A DNA stretch of 64,000 nt from COE1 sp965114465 (GTDB taxonomy: Bacteria; Bacillota; Clostridia; Lachnospirales; Lachnospiraceae). Where the stretch lies: assembly GCA_965114465.1 (NCBI GenBank), contig CBCOYO010000001.1, forward strand, positions 1 through 64,000, written 5' to 3'. How positions within the stretch are numbered: position 1 is the first letter of the stretch; each line of letters begins with the position of its first letter. The notes below the pieces were generated by a model. It was not told the origin of the DNA and searched no databases. It saw nothing but the letters and a program-made list of their open reading frames with translations. Shown here piece after piece: positions 25,843-33,454 of this stretch. A program made the position numbers and the translations under genes.

Positions 25843-28290
25843 CTATACAACCCGACGCATAATCTCTGCATATTTTTTTATATTCGATGCATTCACATAT
25901 TTTTTCTGCGATTGCCCGTCCACCACAACAAGCGTCGGTGCCTGCATTACACCATACTCCACTGCAAGCTCCATATTTTCCTCTGCATCTATAATCGTGT
26001 AATCAATATTTTTCAGATATTCCTTTGCCAAATAACAGTTAGGACAGGTTTTCGTTGTAAATAACAATACTTTATTTTCTGCTGTGAAAAGTTCTTTTGC
26101 GGATTCGTTATGTACTCTCCTATTACTATTTCTTACTTGCACACCTATATTTTGTATATCCTTATTACACGCAGATTCTTTTCTTGTTTCTTCCTTATAT
26201 GCATCTGGCATCTGCACAGTGCTTCCTGCCTGATACTCTGTACGGTTTGCATACTCTTGAAGTTTGCCGTCGTTCCAGTTTTGCACAGGTCTGTAGTAAC
26301 CTGTAATCCGGCTGTAAACTTCTGTTGTACGGTTGCATTTCGGACAGATTTTCTGTTCACCGTTTAAGTAACCATGTTCTCTACAGATAGAATACGTCGG
26401 CGACATGGTGTAATAAGGAAGTTTGTAATTCTCCGCAATCGTGCGAACCAAATTTGCCGCCGCACGCCAATCCGGCAGTTTTTCCCCTAAAAAGGCATGG
26501 AAAACAGTTCCTGATGTATACAAGGTCTGCAATTCGTCCTGAATATCAAGCGCATCAAAAATATCTGTTGTATAGTCCACTGGCAAATGGGAGGAATTGG
26601 TATAATAGGGCTTGTCCCCTTTCTTTCCCGCTGTAATAATATCGCTCCACTGCGCTCTGTCATGCTTGGCAAGGCGGTAGGTCGTACTCTCCGCTGGCGT
26701 TGCTTCCAAATTGTAAAGGTCACCATATTGCTCCTGATAATCCGAAAGCCTTTCCCGCATATGATTTAACACTTCCTTGGTAAATTCCTGTGTTTCCTTA
26801 TGTGAAAGGTCTTTGCGAAGCCACTTGGCATTCAGCCCCGCCTCGTTCATGCCAATCAGCCCAATTGTAGAAAAATGACTATCAAAATTGCCCAAATATC
26901 GCTTAGTATAAGGATACAAGCCTTCTTCTAAAAGCTTTGCAATTACATTCCGCTTGATTTTCAGCGAACGCGCGCTTATATCCATCATTCTGTCCAAACG
27001 ACTGTAAAACTCCGCTTTATCCGCTGAAAGATATGCAATACGCGGCATATTAATGGTTACTACGCCCACGCTGCCCGTACTCTCTCCCGAGCCAAAAAAA
27101 CCACCTGTTTTTTTACGCAGTTCCCGCAGGTCAAGACGCAGGCGGCAGCACATACTGCGCACGTCCGACGGCTGCATATCCGAGTTAATATAGTTTGAAA
27201 AATAAGGCGTTCCATACTTTGCCGTCATTTCAAATAACAGGCGGTTGTTTTCGGTATCCGACCAATCAAAATCACGTGTTATGGAATAGGTCGGAATCGG
27301 ATATTGAAATCCTCTGCCATCCTTATCCCCCTCGATCATGGTTTCAATAAACGCCTTATTTACCATATCCATTTCCCACTTGCAGTCTTTATAACAGAAA
27401 TCCATTTCCTTCCCCCCGACAATCGCGGGCAGTTCTGCTAAATCTTCCGGCACCGTCCAATCCAATGTAATATTGCTAAAAGGTGCCTGCGTTCCCCACC
27501 GGCTTGGTGTATTTACGCCGTAAATAAAAGCTTCGATACATTTCTTCACTTCCGGATAAGATAGATTGTCTGCCTTTACAAACGGCGCAAGATAGGTGTC
27601 AAAGGAAGAAAATGCCTGTGCGCCTGCCCATTCATTCTGCATAATGCCAAGGAAATTAACCATTTGATTGCAAAGTACAGACAAATGTTTTGCCGGAGCT
27701 GACGAAATTTTTCCCGTAATGCCGCCAAGCCCTTCTTGAATTAACTGCTTCAAAGACCAGCCGGCACAGTAGCCTGTCAGCATAGATAAATCATGAATAT
27801 GGATATCCGCATTTCTATGTGCCTCTGCAATCTCCTCATCATAAATTTCAGACAGCCAGTAATTCGCCGTGACCGCGCCAGAATTAGATAAAATCAAGCC
27901 GCCAACGGAATATGTAACCGTAGAATTTTCCTTTACCCGCCAATCCTCGATTTTTACATAACTGTTTACCACTTCCTTATAATCTAATATCGTGGATTTC
28001 ATATTGCGCATTTTTTCCCGCTGCTTCCGATAAAGAATAAATGCTTTCGCTGTTTCTGTGTAGCCTGCCTGCTCTAACACTTTCTCCACACTGTCTTGAA
28101 TGTCCTCAACGTGTATTGTTCCATCTTTTATCTTGCTCTGGATGTCCGCCGTTACCCGCAGCGCAAGTAAATCGACAATCTCCTGATTAAACTGCACCTG
28201 CGTCGCTTCAAATGCCTTAATAATAGCCCCGCCAATCTTGCCAAGATAAAACTCCGCCTTGCTGCCATCCCTTTTGACTACCTGAAACAT
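25843..28290 (-). CDS. nrdD: Anaerobic ribonucleoside-triphosphate reductase with fused C-terminal thioredoxin-like domain
   Basis: An 815-aa class III reductase converting NTPs to dNTPs by a glycyl radical. It has an N-terminal ATP-cone (MFQVVKRDGSKAEFYLGKI, about 1-95), a catalytic barrel with SMLTGYCAGWSL and RSMCCRLRLDL, a zinc site (ICREHGY, ICPKCNRT) and the radical loop YSRITGYYRPVQNW (Gly near 661). A linker leads to an extra domain (about 735-815) with FTTKTCPNCYLAKEYL and APTLVVVDG, a glutaredoxin/thioredoxin fold. This suggests electrons come from a thiol relay rather than formate. The activase NrdG is not next to it. AAGGAG precedes the start, and an NrdR box pair lies about 170-220 bp upstream. 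Confidence 0.94.
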   Translation of the reverse strand: MFQVVKRDGSKAEFYLGKIGGAIIKAFEATQVQFNQEIVDLLALRVTADIQSKIKDGTIHVEDIQDSVEKVLEQAGYTETAKAFILYRKQREKMRNMKSTILDYKEVVNSYVKIEDWRVKENSTVTYSVGGLILSNSGAVTANYWLSEIYDEEIAEAHRNADIHIHDLSMLTGYCAGWSLKQLIQEGLGGITGKISSAPAKHLSVLCNQMVNFLGIMQNEWAGAQAFSSFDTYLAPFVKADNLSYPEVKKCIEAFIYGVNTPSRWGTQAPFSNITLDWTVPEDLAELPAIVGGKEMDFCYKDCKWEMDMVNKAFIETMIEGDKDGRGFQYPIPTYSITRDFDWSDTENNRLLFEMTAKYGTPYFSNYINSDMQPSDVRSMCCRLRLDLRELRKKTGGFFGSGESTGSVGVVTINMPRIAYLSADKAEFYSRLDRMMDISARSLKIKRNVIAKLLEEGLYPYTKRYLGNFDSHFSTIGLIGMNEAGLNAKWLRKDLSHKETQEFTKEVLNHMRERLSDYQEQYGDLYNLEATPAESTTYRLAKHDRAQWSDIITAGKKGDKPYYTNSSHLPVDYTTDIFDALDIQDELQTLYTSGTVFHAFLGEKLPDWRAAANLVRTIAENYKLPYYTMSPTYSICREHGYLNGEQKICPKCNRTTEVYSRITGYYRPVQNWNDGKLQEYANRTEYQAGSTVQMPDAYKEETRKESACNKDIQNIGVQVRNSNRRVHNESAKELFTAENKVLLFTTKTCPNCYLAKEYLKNIDYTIIDAEENMELAVEYGVMQAPTLVVVDGQSQKKYVNASNIKKYAEIMRRVV

Positions 28291-28463
28291 ACAATTCTGC
28301 TCCTTCCTGTGCCCTAAGAAACTGTAAAAATACAGAAATAACGCAATTAAACTGCTTCTTTTTGTTCCTTACAGACATTAAAATAATAACCGGCACCTCT
28401 GCCGAAGCAAAAATGTGCCATTAGATAAATGATATCAGATCGCTTTTTCCAAGTCAATCGAAC

Positions 28464-28511
28464 ACACAAAATATCATATGTTGTTTATTATAGTAATACA
28501 ATATATAGTGT
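28464..28511. promoter_or_regulatory. Pair of NrdR boxes upstream of nrdD
   Basis: ATACAATATATAGTGT (28496-28511) matches 15 of 16 positions of the NrdR consensus acaCwAtATaTwGtgt. ACACAAAATATCATAT (28464-28479) matches 12 of 16. The centres are 32 bp apart, three helical turns, the usual spacing of paired NrdR sites. TATAAT lies between them on the minus strand, so NrdR binding would cover the promoter. Confidence 0.7.
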
Positions 28512-28578
28512 TTTTAACCACGCACTGGGCATTTGTTTGATATGTTGGCAATCTTCATTTAAGCGCGTGTGTAATCAG

Positions 28579-28660
28579 GTGGGAAAGAGTTATCTTCCCC
28601 TACTCACGCATCGGACGTGGGCAGCTTTAGCTATATATTTTCTTTCCACGTCCGTGTGCA
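28579..28660 (-). repeat. Family D two-stem element, copy 3
   Basis: On the minus strand: TGCACACGGACGTGG ... CCACGTCCG (9-10 bp stem, with an inner AGCTAAAGCT) followed by GTGAGTAGGGGAAGA ... TCTTTCCCAC (second stem). Its layout equals the 88-bp repeat units and the copy in the amylase leader, though the stem sequences differ. It lies between the TPR-gene terminator and the nrdD promoter. Confidence 0.7.
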
Positions 28661-28702
28661 TAATAATAGGAGCAAGCCAATCAGCCTGCTCCTATTATTT
28701 AT
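28660..28702. terminator. Terminator after the TPR lipoprotein gene
   Basis: AATAATAGGAGCA and TGCTCCTATTATT form a 13-bp stem with a 12-base loop. On the minus strand it comes 36 bp after the gene ending at 28738. Confidence 0.8.
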
Positions 28703-28737
28703 TGTGGTGTTTCAGCTATTTATAAAACTTCGCACTC

Positions 28738-29799
28738 CTACCGTGTACTTAAAAAATTACTTTCCCGTTTCGCCTTTGCGTCATCTGGATATAATTGAAG
28801 ATATTCCTGCATAAGCGTCTTTGCCTGTGAAAAATTGCCCATATATTCGGTTGCAACAATTAGGTTAAATTTTAGTTCTTGCATATATCCCGCATCCCCA
28901 ATATCAATCCCTGACTGAAAAGCGGCTATGGCATCTTCGTAATTTCCTTGCCGCATTAGGCATGTCCCAAGTCCGTTGTAAATTGCCGCATTGGGGGGAT
29001 TACTGTTAAGGTAAGTTTCATAGACATCTACTGCATACTTCATATCATTAAGTTTCTCATAAGTCTGTCCCAATAACAGCGACAATTCTGCATCTTTTCC
29101 TTCTACAAAAGCATCCAGATTAATGCGGGCATTTTCATAATCTTCCAAATAAAAGTAAATCCTCCCTTTATCTTCGTTTTTCATAGACTTTTCTTTTTTC
29201 TTCATCAGGTCGTTTAGGTAGGCTCTGCCCTCCTCCTCAAAACCTGCCGCACGCATTTCTACATATGCATCCGTTACCAATTTGATATTATTGGGGGCAA
29301 GAGAAAATGCTTTTTCAAAATCCTTTATTGCCGCTTGATAATTATTTTGCTTTAAATAGACACATCCTCTTAAATAATAGGCATCTAAATCCTTTTTTCG
29401 AAGGGATATTATCGCTGTATAAATTTCCTCTGCCTCTGCATATTTCTTCTGTTTGATATATGCGGATGCCAAATAATAGTTTGTATCATAATCAAGATCT
29501 GTTAATTGTCCTACCGCAAACGAAGACGATGTTAGAAACGCTGTTTCCGCTTCGGCGTAATTGCCAAGCCCCATATAAGCAATTCCCATTCCACGGTAGG
29601 TTAACTGGCTGTCCTCTTTATTCAGCAGCGCCTTTTCAAAATTCTCCATTGCCGCCGTATAATCGTTTTGATCTAAGGCTTCCATTGCTTTTGCAAGATT
29701 CCCACCGTCTTTTTTCTTTGCACAACCGCCCAGCAAGAAAACTGCCATTAGCAAAATACTACAATATCTTATAATCCGTTGACTGTTTTTCATATTCAA
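28738..29799 (-). CDS. TPR-repeat lipoprotein
   Basis: A 353-aa protein with a lipoprotein signal (SILLMAVFLLGGCAKKK, Cys near residue 26) and about eight tetratricopeptide repeats through to the C-terminus, such as AAMENFEKALLNKEDSQLTY, AEAEEIYTAIISLRKKDLD and AAIKDFEKAFSLAPNN. It is anchored outside the membrane and probably scaffolds other envelope proteins. The TTG at 29799 is suitably spaced from GAGGTG; an ATG at 29793 is also possible. It has no operon partner. Confidence 0.85.
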   Translation of the reverse strand: MNMKNSQRIIRYCSILLMAVFLLGGCAKKKDGGNLAKAMEALDQNDYTAAMENFEKALLNKEDSQLTYRGMGIAYMGLGNYAEAETAFLTSSSFAVGQLTDLDYDTNYYLASAYIKQKKYAEAEEIYTAIISLRKKDLDAYYLRGCVYLKQNNYQAAIKDFEKAFSLAPNNIKLVTDAYVEMRAAGFEEEGRAYLNDLMKKKEKSMKNEDKGRIYFYLEDYENARINLDAFVEGKDAELSLLLGQTYEKLNDMKYAVDVYETYLNSNPPNAAIYNGLGTCLMRQGNYEDAIAAFQSGIDIGDAGYMQELKFNLIVATEYMGNFSQAKTLMQEYLQLYPDDAKAKRESNFLSTR

Positions 29800-29930
29800 T
29801 GACTCACACCTCTAACCCGTGTCTATTACACTACTTCTCTATATTTTAAATATAGCTGTTTTTATGATATATGAAATATGAAATACTGTCAATCCATTTC
29901 CCGCTTTTCTCTGGAATAAAGGTAACAAGC

Positions 29931-30090
29931 GTTACTTTTCACACCTTAGTAACCTATAAGCTGATAAAGACTGGCATGGGTGGAAATTGTAACAACAAGC
30001 CGTTACTTTTCACACCCGCGCCAAAGTAGTGAGAATTATGCGCCAAAATGCTAAAAGCTTTCGCTTTTTTACTTTAGCATTTGTGTGCAA
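29931..30090. repeat. Family C modular repeat, copy 2 (rearranged)
   Basis: Two modules in tandem. The X module at 29931-29993 (GTTACTTTTCACACCTTAGT ... GGAAATTGTAAC) is the inverse of 54426-54488. The Y module at 30002-30090 is the inverse of the Y modules at 21864-21958 and 54492-54568, cut short after GTGTGCAAAAC. So it has the same parts as the other copies but in a different relative arrangement. It fills most of this 300-bp gap. Confidence 0.8.
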
Positions 30091-30103
30091 AACCACTTCG
30101 TAT

Positions 30104-32557
30104 TCAATAACCCTTATTTTCTCTTGTTTGGCTACTAAGATATTTAACCACCTGATTATACAGTGTTGTTAAATCCTCTTTTGTTTGAGAAGCTGGATAC
30201 AGTGCACCAAAAAGTGCCTCCATTTCTTCCCTATTATAATTGTAAGTTTCTCCGTTGTATCCATTTTTCATTTCACACTCTGCAAACCCGTCAATGGTGG
30301 CAAAGAGCAGTACAGCGTCTGCAAAGAAAATATCTTCATTGATCTGCCCGCTGGTATTATCTATTTTTGCATAGTGGCACGAAATTTTACTATCCGTACA
30401 AAACACAAATTCCGGATTAGAGGAATCACTTATATAATAAGAATTATCTTGTTTTATCTCCGATTTCTTCTCAACAGACAATCCAAAAGAAGCAAGCTGG
30501 CAGATATATCCCTCTGGATCGGGAAGCGCTCTTAAAATATTGCCTATTTTATGATACTGATCCAAATGTCCCCTATTTGCAACAAGGGTATCTATCGCAG
30601 ATTCCATAGACTGGGTACTGATTGTCAATATGGTAACCTTCTCCGCCAATGCTGCTAAATCTCTGCTTGCTGCTTCTAAATCCTTTTGCAGTGATTTCTC
30701 TGCTTTGCTGTAGTCCGCAGGAATATATAGGTAGCATTTTGGTGCTGCTAAAATTAAACTATTATCTTCTGCACTTTTAGTGTCTGATTTTTCATCTAAT
30801 GAAATCTGTATATCATTTTGGCGCTGTATATTATTTCGATACTGCACATCATCATCCACTTGAATTGTAAGATAACAACCTGAAAGTGTTTCAATATCGC
30901 CTCCACCTATTGTTACAACCGTTTTGCCATCCTCGTCCAGCAGCGTTGTCATTGTTTCATTTGGAGTATAGGTATGTTTACTATTGCTATTGTCTGGTAT
31001 AAATACAGGAACGAAATCTTCTTTTTGATCATATTCTATTTCTTTATCTGGGCTATTGTTTGGCATATAAGTATGTTTACTATTGCTTTCGTCTGGTAAA
31101 AATACAGGAACGAAATCTTCTTTTTGATCATATTCTATTTCTTCATTATTAATAGTGCTTTCCATCTTTATAGATTTTTCAGAAATATCCGTATTATCAC
31201 TTTTATTATTTTTATTGGAGTTATTGTTTGTTGTGTAATTATGTTGCGTACTTTCTCCTTTGATATGTGCATTTAACGCACCATTAGATCCATACTCTCC
31301 TAATGTAACAATCTCCTTTTGATCTGCAAGCTGTACGGCCTCCTCCCAAGGTATAACGCAGAAACGCCCAATTTCCTGTTTTGACTGCTTATCAAATATT
31401 AAAATATCCGTTTGATTTTCTATTGTATATACCATTTTTTCTGTCAATTTCTCTGGAAATGTTATCTGCAGGCTGTCTGTTGTTATTATGCCATCAGACG
31501 GAATTTCGCTGATCACCTTCTTGTTTGCCGTTGTTGCAGATGCTTTAGCGCCTGTAAATGTTACAATAACCGCAATCCCCATTGCAATCACTGTAAATAA
31601 TACTGCTGCCATAAGCATTCTGGGCTTTTGTGCAATCTGCTGTACCCGCTGTGTAATTCCTTTTTTTCCTGATGCAGCGTTTGTGGCTGTACAAAATAGG
31701 TTGGAAACACGCGAATTTCGTTCCACTAATGCAACCAGTGTTCTTCCATAAGGTATCCGCTCCTCCTCGCCCAATTCTTGGATGGCTGCCTCATCACAGG
31801 CAAGTTCACAATCCCTCTGTGATACTACTGCGGCAATCCATACGAACGGGTGAAACCAATAAACTGCCAAAAGCACACACCGCAGCAGCGACCAAAAGAT
31901 ATCGCCGTGTTTCAGATGACAGTATTCATGTGCTAAAATATGACGGCATTTTTTCTCATCCGCTGCTATATCCTTCGTTAAATAAACGGCATTTTTCTCA
32001 AAAAATCCATACAGACATGGCGATTCTAGCGGGCTGACAAGATAAACTGGTAACTTTTGCCCCTCTGCCGGATATGGTTTGCGGTTTTGGTGCAGATGGC
32101 GCGTAAATACAAGATTTACATACAGCATCCACAACATAGCAGTGCCCATTCCGATAAACCAGATTTTATGTAATAGATTATCCCACTTTCCACTCTGTAA
32201 ATTGTCCAATAAGGTGCAAAACGCATCAAATATATTTGTATTTTTGTCTGTTTCTGGTTCTTTTAGCAAAGGGAGTCCAGACAGCGGAAGTGCTTGAGAT
32301 ACCGCAATATCTGGTTCTGTTAAATAGGTATCAACTGCGGTTTCCATTTTTTGTGCCATATTCATAATACTGAAATTGCTTTTAGGAATCATATCTGCTT
32401 CCGGAAATACTACCGCCGCTGCTGGAAGTATTAAACGCAATGCTACTAGCAGCCACAAAGCATACTGCAAACGGGCACTGATTTTGCCCCGCAGCACCCT
32501 GCGCAGCAATAGTATACCGATTACTAACACTGAAGATGTTATCACTGCTTCTTTCAT
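30104..32557 (-). CDS. BlaR1/MecR1-like M56 metallopeptidase sensor with unusual extracellular region
   Basis: An 817-aa membrane sensor. The N-terminal third has the M56 layout: membrane helices at about 1-22, 33-52 and 128-150, then HILAHEYCHLKHGD (zinc HExxH, about 205-218) and CELACDEAAIQELGEEERIPYG. After a further helix (about 305-325, MLMAAVLFTVIAMGIAVIV) comes an extracellular part of nearly 490 residues. This part is not the penicillin-binding domain of BlaR1: no SxxK/KTG set was seen. It holds a duplicated 33-residue unit (about 471-530) and domains of unknown kind. Signals sensed outside presumably activate cleavage of the MecI-like repressor encoded just upstream. GGAGG precedes the start. 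Confidence 0.85.
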   Translation of the reverse strand: MKEAVITSSVLVIGILLLRRVLRGKISARLQYALWLLVALRLILPAAAVVFPEADMIPKSNFSIMNMAQKMETAVDTYLTEPDIAVSQALPLSGLPLLKEPETDKNTNIFDAFCTLLDNLQSGKWDNLLHKIWFIGMGTAMLWMLYVNLVFTRHLHQNRKPYPAEGQKLPVYLVSPLESPCLYGFFEKNAVYLTKDIAADEKKCRHILAHEYCHLKHGDIFWSLLRCVLLAVYWFHPFVWIAAVVSQRDCELACDEAAIQELGEEERIPYGRTLVALVERNSRVSNLFCTATNAASGKKGITQRVQQIAQKPRMLMAAVLFTVIAMGIAVIVTFTGAKASATTANKKVISEIPSDGIITTDSLQITFPEKLTEKMVYTIENQTDILIFDKQSKQEIGRFCVIPWEEAVQLADQKEIVTLGEYGSNGALNAHIKGESTQHNYTTNNNSNKNNKSDNTDISEKSIKMESTINNEEIEYDQKEDFVPVFLPDESNSKHTYMPNNSPDKEIEYDQKEDFVPVFIPDNSNSKHTYTPNETMTTLLDEDGKTVVTIGGGDIETLSGCYLTIQVDDDVQYRNNIQRQNDIQISLDEKSDTKSAEDNSLILAAPKCYLYIPADYSKAEKSLQKDLEAASRDLAALAEKVTILTISTQSMESAIDTLVANRGHLDQYHKIGNILRALPDPEGYICQLASFGLSVEKKSEIKQDNSYYISDSSNPEFVFCTDSKISCHYAKIDNTSGQINEDIFFADAVLLFATIDGFAECEMKNGYNGETYNYNREEMEALFGALYPASQTKEDLTTLYNQVVKYLSSQTRENKGY
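30973..31147. repeat. Tandem 99-bp duplication inside the M56 sensor gene
   Basis: Units start at 30973 and 31072 (both TATGTTTACTATTGCT) and remain nearly identical through GAACGAAATCTTCTTTTTG. The encoded unit of 33 residues contains EYDQKEDFVPVF(L/I)PD and SNSKHTY. It is in frame, so a recent duplication lengthened the extracellular linker. Confidence 0.85.
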
Positions 32558-32572
32558 TGAATCCTCCTTTTT

Positions 32573-32956
32573 TCAATCTTTTTGTGCCTTTTCTGCCTGA
32601 TTTAAAATATCATATAATTCTTGAATGTCCTGCGCAGACAATTGCTGATTTTTTACCATTGCATTTACCATCATACCGATACTGCCACGGTAAACCTTGT
32701 TTAAAAATCCCTTTGTTTCTTGTATGCATACTTCATTTTTAGATACCAACGGATAAAACTGCTTTGTGCGCCCTTGTGTTTCATAGGAAACAGCACCTTT
32801 CTTTTCCATGCGCCCAAGCATTGTAATAACTGTGTGTTTGTCCCAGCCTGTTTCCTCCTGCAAACCGGCAGTTAACTCCATAATCGTCCGCGGTGCTTTA
32901 TCCCATAAATGATTCATAATTTTCCACTCACCGTCGGATAAACTAATTGGATTCAT
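32573..32956 (-). CDS. BlaI/MecI/CopY-family transcriptional repressor
   Basis: A 127-aa winged-helix repressor: MNPISLSDGEWKIMNHLWDK and TVITMLGRMEKKGAVSYETQ are the DNA-recognition segments, followed by a C-terminal dimerisation helix. AAGGAGG lies upstream. It is 15 bp from the M56 sensor gene, the standard repressor-sensor operon. Repressors of this family are inactivated by cleavage triggered by the sensor. The induced genes may include the operon itself; a beta-lactamase is not in the window. Confidence 0.92.
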   Translation of the reverse strand: MNPISLSDGEWKIMNHLWDKAPRTIMELTAGLQEETGWDKHTVITMLGRMEKKGAVSYETQGRTKQFYPLVSKNEVCIQETKGFLNKVYRGSIGMMVNAMVKNQQLSAQDIQELYDILNQAEKAQKD

Positions 32957-33060
32957 AATTAATATGTACCTCCTTTTTGTTTTGTAAAAACAGCCTGCAA
33001 ATTCCTAATATATACTGGTAAACGCTAACATTTGCCAATTATGTCGACTCACGAGCATTA

Positions 33061-33089
33061 TATACTAGTACAGCGCTATACTAGGTATA
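33061..33089. promoter_or_regulatory. Candidate operator of the MecI-like repressor
   Basis: TATACTAGTA and TACTAGGTATA are inverted around CAGCGCTA. The dyad sits just downstream of the promoter at 33107-33135 on the minus strand. BlaI/MecI operators are also TACTA/TAGTA-type dyads. Confidence 0.5.
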
Positions 33090-33106
33090 CTTTTGTTTAC
33101 CTATTT

Positions 33107-33135
33107 ATTATAAGCTTTTGGTATACATATGTCAA
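33107..33135 (-). promoter_or_regulatory. Consensus promoter of the repressor-sensor operon
   Basis: TTGACA, 17-bp spacer, TATAAT on the minus strand, both perfect. The leader to the repressor start is about 140 nt. Upstream, 33136-33386 holds only a short open frame and no other recognised feature. Confidence 0.85.
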
Positions 33136-33290
33136 CCTATTTTTATAATTTATTATACCCACAGCTTATTGACCCAAATAATGCAGAGTCTGGAATGAAT
33201 TATACATTGAATGAAAATGAAATTTCTTATGAGGAATATACAGAATTATGCAGCAAAATTTTCGCTACAGAAGTAAATCAATGTCATTAA
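33129..33290 (+). pseudogene. Short open frame, possible gene remnant
   Basis: A 53-codon frame (MSTYFYNLLYPQLIDPNNAE ... FATEVNQCH) that reads like the end of a protein: protein-like composition but no ribosome site. Its start lies inside the promoter of the opposite strand. It may be the tail of a lost gene or chance. Confidence 0.3.
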
Positions 33291-33386
33291 CTTAAGGCAT
33301 TTCTGACCGAAACTGGGTTGTGCAAAACCTTGAATTGCCAGACATTTTCTAATGCTGATCAGGGGGCAGAAGATTCTTAAAAAATT

Positions 33387-33421
33387 GAGAAAAAAAGAGC
33401 AGAGGATTTTATTTCCCCTGC
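33387..33421 (-). terminator. Terminator of the pullulanase gene
   Basis: On the minus strand GCAGGGGA and TCCTCTGC (one G-T pair) are followed by a T-rich run (CTCTTTTTTTCTC), about 35 bp after the stop. Confidence 0.75.
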
Positions 33422-33454
33422 CCTTTCTGCGCTGCATTTATTATGCGGTCTTTG

